Origin: Bacteroidaceae bacterium
GTDB lineage: Bacteria > Bacteroidota > Bacteroidia > Bacteroidales > Bacteroidaceae
DNA length: 64,000 bases
Direction of reading: 5' to 3'
Assembly (NCBI GenBank): GCA_017453465.1
Contig: JAFTEV010000025.1
Span: 17,310-81,309, forward strand
Both the position numbers and the translations under genes were made by a program. Below the pieces are notes generated by a model. That model searched no databases. It had not been told where the DNA came from and was given only the letters and a program-made list of their open reading frames with translations. Below, one piece after another: positions 1 through 7,778 of the stretch. Positions within the stretch are counted from its first letter, which is position 1, and each line of letters opens with the position of its first letter.

Positions 1-1772
1 ACGAGGTTGACGATGAGGATGTTGGCGGCCAGGATGATGAGGTTCATCGGGAGGCCGATACGCATGAAGTCGCTGAAGCGGTAGCCGCCGGGGGCATAGA
101 CGAGCATGTGGGTGGGCGAACCGATGGGGGTGGCAAAGCTGCTGCTGACGCTCACCATGAGGGCGATGAGGAAGGGGTAGGGTTCGTAGCCCATCTTTTC
201 GGCGGCTTCGAGCATGATGGGGCAGAACATGGCTCCGGCGGCTGTATTGGAGATGAATTCGGTGATGAAGGTGCCTACGAAGCAGATGGCTGTCATTACG
301 ACGATGGGGTTGGTGCCGCACGCATCGAGGATGCTGAAGGCCATCCGCTCGGCTATGCCTGTCTTCTGGATGGCCAGTCCCAGCACGACGGAGCCGGCAA
401 AGACCATGAGGATGTCCCAGTTGATGGAGCGCATGGCCTGGTCGGGTGTGCAGCAGCGGAAGAGGAGCATGGCGGCGGCAGCGAGGAAGGCGCACTGCAG
501 CAGGGGCAGTATGCCGAGGGCTGAGAGCACTACCATGGCGAGCATGATGGCTGTGGAGATGAGGGTGCCGTAGCCGATGTTGGGGACTTCGTCGGAGTCG
601 AAGAACTGGAGGTTGCGGGCCATGGTGTCGGTGTCTGGCTTGAATTGTCTTGAGCATAGCAGCAGCAGGGTGTCGCCGGCCTTCAGGACGACTTGCCGGG
701 GTGCTTCGCTGATTCGCTTGCCCATGCGGGAGACGGCTGCCAGCATTACGTTGTTGTCTTTCTCGAATGTGCTGCCGCCGATGGTTTTCCCTATCAGGTT
801 GCTGCCGAAGGTGACGTATGCTGTGCGCAGACGGGTGTAGTTGTCCAGTTCGTCGATGGAGTATATGTGGTGGTCGGCGCTCACCAGCTTGTGGTCTATG
901 GCCATTTCGATGAGTTCGTCTATGGGGCCTGCATATAGCAGGTGGTCGCCACCCATGAGGGGTTCTTCGGCACAGAGGGGGAGGGGCTTCTGGTCGTAGT
1001 GGCTCATCTTGAGCAGGGTGCCGCTCTTGACGTTGTAGAGGCCGGCTTCGGCCAGCGTCATGCCGATGTAGGGGTTGTCGGAGGGGACTTGCAGTTCCAG
1101 GGTGTATTCGCTCATGGTGTCAAATGCGCTTTCGGGTGCCTTGCGGTTGGGCAACAGGCGGCGCATGGCGATGATGGAGAGTACGCCGACGAAGAGGCAA
1201 AACAGGCCGGGGATGGCGGTGGCCAGTATGTTCATCGCTTTGCCGGTGTAGTCGGCATAGAGGCCGGAGATAATCAGGTTGGGAGGTGTGCCTATCAGTG
1301 TGCACACGCCGCCCATGCCCGAGGCGTAGCTCAGGGGAATGAGGAGTTTGGAGGGGGGGACACCCAGTTTCTTCGACCACATCTTTACGATGCCCACGAA
1401 GAGGCTTACCACCGTGGTGTTGCTGAGGAACGAGCTGAGTGCGGCCACGGGCAGCATCAGCCGGACGACGGCTTTCGAGTAGCTGTCGGGTTGGCCTAAG
1501 AGGTATTTCACGACGCACTGCAGCACGCCGGTGTAGGTCAGGCCGGCCACTACCACGAACAGCACGCCAATGACTACTACTGACGTGGCACTGAAGCCGG
1601 AGAAGGCTTCTTTGGCATCGAGCACTCCCGTCACGAACAGGGTGGCTATTGCTCCTAAAAACACGAGGTCGGCTCTCAGTTTTGTCAGCAGCAGGGTGGT
1701 GAACATTGCGAGCACCGTCAGGATGGTAATCCATGCGTGGAGATTGAATCCCCAGAGTTCAAAAGAGTCCAT
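1..1772 (-). CDS. SLC13-family anion permease, 3' end outside window
   Basis: The 590 visible codons start at an ATG whose complement is at 1770-1772; the C-terminus lies beyond the left edge. It is an inner-membrane permease of the SLC13/DASS type. Hydrophobic helices fill roughly residues 10-200, including the GTPPNLI motif typical of the family. Two soluble RCK_C (TrkA_C)-like domains follow (about 210-370), and a second hydrophobic block contains SNTAAGAMFCPI and ATPIGSPTHMLVYAPGGY. This matches SLC13 carriers for dicarboxylates or sulfate with an inserted RCK_C pair. The substrate cannot be told. The start is preceded directly by an inverted repeat instead of a recognisable ribosome site. 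It reads in the same direction as the signalling cluster upstream but is separated from it by 176 bases. Confidence 0.85.
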   Translation of the reverse strand, partial: MDSFELWGFNLHAWITILTVLAMFTTLLLTKLRADLVFLGAIATLFVTGVLDAKEAFSGFSATSVVVIGVLFVVVAGLTYTGVLQCVVKYLLGQPDSYSKAVVRLMLPVAALSSFLSNTTVVSLFVGIVKMWSKKLGVPPSKLLIPLSYASGMGGVCTLIGTPPNLIISGLYADYTGKAMNILATAIPGLFCLFVGVLSIIAMRRLLPNRKAPESAFDTMSEYTLELQVPSDNPYIGMTLAEAGLYNVKSGTLLKMSHYDQKPLPLCAEEPLMGGDHLLYAGPIDELIEMAIDHKLVSADHHIYSIDELDNYTRLRTAYVTFGSNLIGKTIGGSTFEKDNNVMLAAVSRMGKRISEAPRQVVLKAGDTLLLLCSRQFKPDTDTMARNLQFFDSDEVPNIGYGTLISTAIMLAMVVLSALGILPLLQCAFLAAAAMLLFRCCTPDQAMRSINWDILMVFAGSVVLGLAIQKTGIAERMAFSILDACGTNPIVVMTAICFVGTFITEFISNTAAGAMFCPIMLEAAEKMGYEPYPFLIALMVSVSSSFATPIGSPTHMLVYAPGGYRFSDFMRIGLPMNLIILAANILIVNL

Positions 1773-1778
1773 GTTTTT

Positions 1779-1945
1779 TAAGTTAAAAGTTAAAAGTGAA
1801 AAATCTAAGTTACTGAAGTAAGTGAAAAGTGAAGAGTCTGATTAAGTTAAAAATGAATAATCTGAATATCAGTTTAGCCAATATTAGGTTGCGTTTAGCC
1901 TCAGTAACTTAGATTTTTCACTATTCACTATTTACTATTCACTTA
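1779..1945. repeat. Inverted repeat, TTAAAAGT/AGTGAAAA family
   Basis: Short tandem units (AGTTAAAAGT, AGTGAAAA) fill the left side and their complements (TTCACTATTCACT) the right side. A perfect 22-base inverted repeat pairs 1795-1816 with 1901-1922. The element fills the whole gap between the permease start and the adenylation enzyme stop. Related units occur at 40487-40510, 40609-40626 and 41262-41330. Confidence 0.8.
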
Positions 1946-1948
1946 CTT

Positions 1949-4516
1949 TCATTTGCAGTGTGCGTGTACGTAGTCAGAAATGACTCGGAGGCATTCGGGG
2001 CTGTGCATACAGGTGTAGTGGCTTCCCTCCAGGGTGATGATGTCGGCCTGGGGGTAGTCGGCTCGCCAGAGCTGTGGGGTGATTTGGTGGCGGTGGCGGT
2101 AGAGGTCCATCTTCCACTGGGGGATGGTGAGCTGCTCTTCGGGGGTCCAGGCTTGCTGTTCGTCGAAGTAGCGGCAGAGGAAGGAGGCTACGGGGCCGTT
2201 GTAGATTTTTTCGTCGGGGAAGGTGGAGATGAGGGAGAGGTCGAGCTGGAGGCGCAGCTGGTTTTGCTGCTGGGTGAATACGGGCCAGCGCAGGGCGATG
2301 TAGTGGTCGGGGTCTTTGTCGCGGCGCACTTCGCCGTCGATGATGATGACGTAGGGTTTCTGCCCAGGGGCTTGGTCGTTGTGGAGGTCGTGGGCGAGGG
2401 GCAGGGCTTGTTCGCCGCCGAGACAGTAGCCCATGTAGGCTACGACGCGGTATTGCTGGAGGATGGGGGTGACGATGAGCCGGTAGAGCTGGAGGAGCTG
2501 GGGGGTGGTGGTGTCGGACTGCTGGAAGCAGAAGATGTTGTGGAAGCCCTCGATGACGAAGATGTTGTAGGTGTCGGTGAACTGGCGGCAGAGTTCTTCG
2601 TTGTAGGCGAAGTGGGGGTAGCCGCAGATGTAGATGATGACGGGTCGGTCGGGGTGCTCGGTGGGGTCGTTGTACCAGAAGGAGATGCGGTAGAGGTGTT
2701 GGTCGCAGATTTTGCGGATGGTGCGGTAGCGGTAGATTTCATCGACGGTGCAGGTGAATCCGCTGGAGTCGAGGTCGGCTGGTATCTGCATGACCTGAAG
2801 GGAAGTGAGGCCCACGTCGTCGATGAGGTCGAGGTCGATGTTGATGCTGGGGAGGCCGACGATGCGGGCTACTTCGTTCATGAGGATTTGCTGGATGTTG
2901 CTGAGGGGCTGACCTGCCTGGGCGGTGGTGGCTATCCATGCTTTGTTCCTGAGGGTGGCTTTGTCTATCTTTCCGTTGATGTTGAGCTGGAAGGCTGTGA
3001 CGTAGTTCCAGAAGACGGGCATCATGTAGGGGGGCAGATATTCTCCGGCGTATGTGCGGATGTCGCTGAGGTCGGGGTTACCGTCGGTGGTGCTGACGTA
3101 GGTGACGAGCTGTTGCTGTCCGGCTGGCTGTTCGATGCGGGTGAAGGCTCGGCGCACGCGGGGGTGGCTTTCGATGCGGGCGGTGATTTCTTCGAGTTCG
3201 ATGCGGTAGCCGCGCAGCTTGACTTGCGAGTCGCGGCGGCCTATGTAGTCGTAGGTGCCGTCGGGGTTGAGGAGGACGATGTCGCCTGTGCGGTAGAGAC
3301 GGATTGGAGAATTAGGAATGAGGAATGAGGAATGAGGATTTGATACTGAAAAGGCGGCACGGTAACCATTCCTCATTCCTAATTCCTCATTCCTCATTTT
3401 TGATTCTTCATTCCTCATTCCTAATTCCTCATTCCTAATTCCTATGAATTGTGTTTTGTTGAGTTCGGGGCGGTTCCAGTAGCCGTTGCAGAGCTGGTTG
3501 CCGCCCAGCAGGAGTTCTCCCTGCTGGCCGGGGCTGACGGGCTGGAGGTTTTCGTCGACGACGTAGCCGAAGACTCCGGGGACGGGTGCTCCGATGCAAC
3601 GCCAATGGGCTTCGTCGGGGATGACGTAGGTGGTGGCGTAGAAGGATTCGGTGGGGCCGTAGCCGTTGACGAAGCGGAAGGGGTAGTGGCCTACGATTTT
3701 GCTGACGAGGCTGTGGGGGATGGCTTCTCCGCCGGCTGAGAGTGTCTGCATGGCGGGGAAGTTGTAGTCGGGGAACATGGCGAGCAGGGAGGGGGGCAGG
3801 TAGCAGAAGGTGATGGCTTCGTGCTGGAGGAGGTGGTAGAGCCGCCGTGCGTCTTGCTTGTCGTCGGTCTGGGCGATGACGCAGGTGCAGCCGGCATAGA
3901 GGGTGACGAAGATTTCCATGACGGAGACGTCGAAGCTGATGCTGGCAAACTGGAGCACGGTGGAGCTGGGGGTGACGTGGATGTCGTCGGGCTGCATGGC
4001 TCGCTGCATATAATTATAGATGGTAAGGTAGGTTTGCGATACGCCTTTGGGTTTGCCTGTTGTGCCCGATGTGTAGATGAGGTAGGCTTCGGAGAGGGTT
4101 TTGTGGAGGCACGGCAGCTGGCTCTGGGGTGTGGTCTCGATGAGTGTGGGCAGGTTGCCGGTGTTGATGAGGAAGTCCAGCTGCGAGTCGCCGAGGATGA
4201 AGTTGAGCCTTTCGGGTGGGGTGGCGATGTCGATGGGCACGTAGGAGCAGCCCAGCTTGACGCAAGCGAGGATGCAGGCGATGAAGTGGGCGTTGCGTGG
4301 CAGCAGTATGCCGATGCGGACGGGGCGTTCTCTGGTGATGGCTTCGGCGGGGAGTTGCTGGGTGATGGCAGTGGCGATGCTGGTTGCCATCTGGTCCATT
4401 TCTGCATAGGTGGTGTCTTGTCCGTTGATGCGGTAGGCTGCCTTGTGGGGTGTGTTGGCTATGTTTGCGTGTATCTGCTGTGAGAGTAGTTGGTAAGGGG
4501 ACATGGGATTTGACAA
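1949..4516 (-). CDS. Stand-alone NRPS-like enzyme: adenylation, carrier, thioesterase
   Basis: This 855-residue protein is a single nonribosomal-peptide-type module without a condensation domain. The adenylation domain spans about 1-530: P-loop LIYTSGTTGKPKG at 146-158, A5 NGYGPTE at 284-290, A7 YRTGD at 408-412, A10 lysine K516 in NGKID. A carrier domain (about 535-605) has the phosphopantetheine serine S572 in VGLTSLQ. A thioesterase/hydrolase domain follows (about 620-855), with GYCLGG at 696-701 putting Cys698 in the nucleophile position and His833 as the likely catalytic histidine. Residues 359-404 are encoded by an interspersed repeat and fall in the variable loop between A6 and A7, so activity may survive. 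It should load an amino or aryl acid and release it, with substrate and product unknown. It is last in the signalling cluster, 25 bases after the receptor gene. Confidence 0.8.
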   Translation of the reverse strand: MSNPMSPYQLLSQQIHANIANTPHKAAYRINGQDTTYAEMDQMATSIATAITQQLPAEAITRERPVRIGILLPRNAHFIACILACVKLGCSYVPIDIATPPERLNFILGDSQLDFLINTGNLPTLIETTPQSQLPCLHKTLSEAYLIYTSGTTGKPKGVSQTYLTIYNYMQRAMQPDDIHVTPSSTVLQFASISFDVSVMEIFVTLYAGCTCVIAQTDDKQDARRLYHLLQHEAITFCYLPPSLLAMFPDYNFPAMQTLSAGGEAIPHSLVSKIVGHYPFRFVNGYGPTESFYATTYVIPDEAHWRCIGAPVPGVFGYVVDENLQPVSPGQQGELLLGGNQLCNGYWNRPELNKTQFIGIRNEELGMRNEESKMRNEELGMRNGYRAAFSVSNPHSSFLIPNSPIRLYRTGDIVLLNPDGTYDYIGRRDSQVKLRGYRIELEEITARIESHPRVRRAFTRIEQPAGQQQLVTYVSTTDGNPDLSDIRTYAGEYLPPYMMPVFWNYVTAFQLNINGKIDKATLRNKAWIATTAQAGQPLSNIQQILMNEVARIVGLPSINIDLDLIDDVGLTSLQVMQIPADLDSSGFTCTVDEIYRYRTIRKICDQHLYRISFWYNDPTEHPDRPVIIYICGYPHFAYNEELCRQFTDTYNIFVIEGFHNIFCFQQSDTTTPQLLQLYRLIVTPILQQYRVVAYMGYCLGGEQALPLAHDLHNDQAPGQKPYVIIIDGEVRRDKDPDHYIALRWPVFTQQQNQLRLQLDLSLISTFPDEKIYNGPVASFLCRYFDEQQAWTPEEQLTIPQWKMDLYRHRHQITPQLWRADYPQADIITLEGSHYTCMHSPECLRVISDYVHAHCK
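3303..3443. repeat. GAATGAGGAATTAG-family repeat inside the NRPS-like gene
   Basis: Tandem GAATGAGGAAT units lie at 3307-3338. A non-repeated core follows (about 3339-3366, containing TTGATACTGAA), then inverted ATTCCTCATTCCTAATTCC units to 3443. The reading frame stays open and yields asparagine/glutamate-rich repeats such as NEELGMR. The same units occur at 22519-22545, 32254-32291, 53090-53106 and 58150-58188. Confidence 0.9.
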
Positions 4517-4535
4517 TTGTGAATTGTTAATTTGT
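4507..4535. repeat. AATTGTGAATTGT-family repeat at a start codon
   Basis: AATTGTGAATTGTTAATTTG fills almost the whole 25-base gap between the receptor stop and the NRPS-like start. The same AATTGT units recur at 16790-16834, 20493-20533, 22495-22597, 42958-42992 and 53145-53175. Confidence 0.6.
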
Positions 4536-4541
4536 GATTTA

Positions 4542-6920
4542 TTAGAATTTATATGCCACGCTTCCAGTGAACCAGAATCCTTGCTGCATCATGGGGGCAA
4601 CGCTGCTTCCGCCTTGCACGTAGTGGTGGTTCAGGATGTTGTGGAAGTCCATGGCGAGGTCGAGTTTGCGGTAGCGGTAGTGTACACCTGCGTCGAAGAT
4701 GGCGCGGGCTGGCACGGTAAGTTCTTCTTGGGTGCCTATCAGTGAGTAGAAGGCGGAGGACTGTTGGGTGGTGGCATTCATCTTGGCGTATAGGTTGAGG
4801 CCCCGGAGGATGTCGTAGGAAAGGATGCAGTTGGCCTGGAGGGGCGGGATGTTGAGTATTCTTTTGTTGTCTGCATTGTCGTAGTATTCGGATTTGAGTA
4901 CGCACTGTGCCGTGCAGTTGACTTCTGCTGTCAGTCGTTTGTGTTTATATCGGGCTACGAGTTCGATGCCTCCGCTTGTTATTTTTCCGTTGTTGTAGGC
5001 TATGTTTCCGTCGTATGTGATGAAGTCGGTACCTTTGTTGCAGAAGAGGTTGAAGTCGAGCAACATTTTTTTAATCAGCTTGTTGTCACTGAGGAAGGAG
5101 AGCTGGATGGAGTTAAGGATTTCGGGCTGGAGTCCTTCCCAGCCCACTTCTACGTCGTGTGTGTTGCTGCGGTAGAAGTAGGGTGCATCGACGAAGGAGC
5201 GGGCGTAGCTTAGCTTGACCTGAAAGCGAGGGGCGTTCCAGACGAGTGCGAGACGTGGGGAGAGTTGGTTTAGCTTCATGCCGAGGCGACGGCGTTTGAA
5301 GTCGTAGCGCAAGCCAGCGTTGACGGAGAGCCACTTGGCGAAGGAGTGTTTCACTTGCAGGAAGACGTTTGCGCTTTGTTCTTCTCCCGTCTGAAGTTGC
5401 TTTTCGTCGTGGTAGGTTTTGATGATTTCGTAGTAGTTCACGCCTTCAAAGTAGGAGGCGTTGTTCAGCCGGAAGTGGTTGTACTCTCCGCCCAGCAGGA
5501 TGTTGCCGTGCTGGGTTCCAGCAAAATGGTATTCGTAGCTCCCCAGTGCTTTGATGCCGAGGGTGTATTCATCCCAGTTTACGCACTGGAATCCTCCTAC
5601 GTCCATCCTGACTCCAGGAGCATCGTGGTAGGGGTAGATGGTTGTGAAATTATTCAGGTCGGGGATGGTGTCGCCTACGACTTGAAGGCGTTGTTGCGAC
5701 TGGCTGTCGAAAAAGGCTGTGGCCCTCCATGAGAATCTGCCGTGCTTGTCGCCCCAACCCAGTTCAAAGTGTTGCGAGGTGACGGCGTTGCCTGGCGCAT
5801 TGCCGTTCCACTTGAGGTATTGTTTATATGAATAAGGTGTGAATCCGCTGCTGAGAGCCAGTGCAGAGACAGGCTTGGCAAAACGTCGGTTGTAGAGAAT
5901 GCTGAAGGTGTTGTAGTGCAGGTTGACTCCGATGTCGTAGGTAGGCTTTCGGTTGTAGCCACCTATAATCATGTTGCCCGAACAGGGCAGGATGGAGTAG
6001 GGTTGGGCTTCTTCAGTGCCTTCAATGTAGCGTTTTTCGCCACTTGCGTTGTAGAGGCTTCCCCAGACAAGGATGTCCAGCCCCATGTAGCGTTTGCCGA
6101 AGAGAACGTCACCCTTCAGCTGACCGTAGTTGCCCGCTGTGGCTTTGATTTTGAAGCCATCCACATCAGAGCCTTCCTTCGTGATGATGTTGACCACCCC
6201 CGTCAGGGCTACACCGCCGTAGATAGAGGAGGCTGGGCCACGGAGGACTTCGATTTGCTTGATTTTCTCCAGACTCATGCTGTAGTCTGGGGTGGCGGCA
6301 TTGGTAGAATAGCTGTTGAGCCGATGGCCGTTGAGCATGATGAGAATTTTCTCCTGATTCGAGGAATAGATGCCACGCATGGCGACGTTCATCTCTTCGT
6401 TGCTGGCAATGTCGGTCATGCCTGGCACATAGGTGATGAGCAGTTCCTTCAGGGTACGGGTTCCTGTGCTGCGAATCATTTCTTCGGTGATGAGGGTGAT
6501 GGGCACAGGGGCTTCCTCAATGGACTCGGCTTGCTGTGAGGCTGTGGTGATGGTGGCCGACTTTCCTGTTTTGATCTTTTCCACGAGGTCAACAAATCGG
6601 GGCGGTTCGTTGTATGCCTTGTAGTAGGGGTCGGCTGTGAGCAGTTTGCTGACGTAGTTTTTTGCTTCCTCTGGGCAGTCCATGTTGAGCTGGCTGAGAG
6701 CCAGTATGCGGTAAGCATTGATTTTGAGTTCACCCCTCATGTTGTCGGCATGGGGACGGAGCAGGGAGTCCGCCTTCTCAAACTGTCCGTATTCGTATGC
6801 TTCCATGGCTTTGGCCAGTACCATTTCGTCTTGATGCTTTGTGAAGGCCGTTTGTGCCCGGAGTGTGGCGGAAAGCAGCAGGAGCCAGAAGAAAAGGAAT
6901 ATGTGTCTGCAGATGTTCAT
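4542..6920 (-). CDS. TonB-dependent receptor with N-terminal TPR-like extension
   Basis: The 792-residue protein starts with a signal peptide (about 1-22, ending LRAQ). Residues 25-115 look like a helical TPR-type region (EAYEYGQFEKADSLL) in place of the usual carboxypeptidase-regulatory domain. A plug domain follows (about 130-240: VPITLITEEMI, RGIYSSNQEKILIMLNG, VLRGPASSIYGGVALTGVVNIIT), then the 22-strand barrel ending in a C-terminal phenylalanine (VAYKF). It should import a ligand such as siderophore, cobalamin or peptide across the outer membrane with TonB energy; the ligand is not evident. Its ATG overlaps the kinase stop (ATGA), so the two are probably translationally coupled. Confidence 0.88.
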   Translation of the reverse strand: MNICRHIFLFFWLLLLSATLRAQTAFTKHQDEMVLAKAMEAYEYGQFEKADSLLRPHADNMRGELKINAYRILALSQLNMDCPEEAKNYVSKLLTADPYYKAYNEPPRFVDLVEKIKTGKSATITTASQQAESIEEAPVPITLITEEMIRSTGTRTLKELLITYVPGMTDIASNEEMNVAMRGIYSSNQEKILIMLNGHRLNSYSTNAATPDYSMSLEKIKQIEVLRGPASSIYGGVALTGVVNIITKEGSDVDGFKIKATAGNYGQLKGDVLFGKRYMGLDILVWGSLYNASGEKRYIEGTEEAQPYSILPCSGNMIIGGYNRKPTYDIGVNLHYNTFSILYNRRFAKPVSALALSSGFTPYSYKQYLKWNGNAPGNAVTSQHFELGWGDKHGRFSWRATAFFDSQSQQRLQVVGDTIPDLNNFTTIYPYHDAPGVRMDVGGFQCVNWDEYTLGIKALGSYEYHFAGTQHGNILLGGEYNHFRLNNASYFEGVNYYEIIKTYHDEKQLQTGEEQSANVFLQVKHSFAKWLSVNAGLRYDFKRRRLGMKLNQLSPRLALVWNAPRFQVKLSYARSFVDAPYFYRSNTHDVEVGWEGLQPEILNSIQLSFLSDNKLIKKMLLDFNLFCNKGTDFITYDGNIAYNNGKITSGGIELVARYKHKRLTAEVNCTAQCVLKSEYYDNADNKRILNIPPLQANCILSYDILRGLNLYAKMNATTQQSSAFYSLIGTQEELTVPARAIFDAGVHYRYRKLDLAMDFHNILNHHYVQGGSSVAPMMQQGFWFTGSVAYKF

Positions 6921-7768
6921 TTTACAGTCTTTACGGGGATGATGAACGTGAAAGTCGTGCCGACATTAGGCTCCGATGCCATGAGGAGTTGTCCTTGGTG
7001 CTGTCGGGTGACGATGTCGCGAGTGATGCTCATGCCCAGCCCAGTGCCCTGTCCTATGGGTTTTGTGGTGAAGAAGTTCTCAAATATCTTTTGCTGAATC
7101 TCTTGGCTCATGCCCATGCCGTTGTCGGTGATGGTGATGTGGAGGTGGGTGCCGCCTTCCAGTGCCACCTTTATGCTGATGGTGGGTGTGTACTCCGCCC
7201 CTTCTTTTGCGGCTCGCTCTTTGACGGTGTAGCAAGCGTTGTTCATGACGTTGAGCACAGCGCGGCTGAGGTCTTGGGGTACGACCATGAGGAGGGGCAT
7301 TCCTTCCTGAATATCTTCATGGATGCTGATGTTGAATGTCTTGTCGCCAGCACGCATGGCGTGGTAGCTGAGCCACACATATTCGTGGACAAGTTTGCCT
7401 ACATCTGTGGGCAGCTTTTCTCCAGCCTTCCCCCTGCTGTGGAGCAGGATGCCACGGATGATGCTGATGGCACGCTCTCCGTGTTCCTGTATCTTCTCCA
7501 TGTTTTCCTTCAAGTCGGCGGCAATGTCTTCAAGGTCGGCACGGTCGTCCTGGTCCAGCTGTTCAGCGCAGTCGTCGATGAGCTGCACGAGGTCGTCGGT
7601 CAGTTTGGCCGACATCTTGCTGAAGTTGATGACAAAGTTGAGCGGGTTTTGTATTTCATGGGCAATGCCAGCACTGAGCATTCCCAGCGATGCCATCTTT
7701 TCCTGCCTGTGGAGTTGTTCTTGCAGGTTGGCTATTTGTTCACGAAGGGTGTTTTCGGTGGTTTCCAT
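6917..7768 (-). CDS. Soluble sensor-less histidine kinase
   Basis: I place the start at the ATG complementary to 7766-7768, ten bases past the upstream stop, because a more upstream start would overlap the preceding gene by over 60 bases. The 283-residue protein begins with a coiled coil (about 1-25), then an orthodox H-box with phospho-accepting His37 in AHEIQNPLNF. The ATPase domain shows the N-box (VMNNACYTV), G1 (DNGMGM), F (FFTTKP) and G2 (GTGLGMSI) motifs. No membrane segment or sensor domain is visible, so it presumably receives input through partners. Likely targets are the receiver domain of the PP2C protein encoded three genes upstream and perhaps the degenerate kinase next to it. 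Confidence 0.85.
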   Translation of the reverse strand: METTENTLREQIANLQEQLHRQEKMASLGMLSAGIAHEIQNPLNFVINFSKMSAKLTDDLVQLIDDCAEQLDQDDRADLEDIAADLKENMEKIQEHGERAISIIRGILLHSRGKAGEKLPTDVGKLVHEYVWLSYHAMRAGDKTFNISIHEDIQEGMPLLMVVPQDLSRAVLNVMNNACYTVKERAAKEGAEYTPTISIKVALEGGTHLHITITDNGMGMSQEIQQKIFENFFTTKPIGQGTGLGMSITRDIVTRQHQGQLLMASEPNVGTTFTFIIPVKTVK

Positions 7769-7778
7769 GATGTGTGGG

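Noticed and set aside
108-1734. Several long open frames over the permease gene on both strands
   Set aside because: They are frame shadows of the minus-strand SLC13 gene, have biased low-complexity composition and no recognisable domains.
1958-4483. Long plus-strand open frames rich in Val, Gly, Glu and Asp opposite the NRPS-like gene
   Set aside because: The antisense of a GC-rich gene gives such frames; the minus-strand protein shows complete catalytic motifs.
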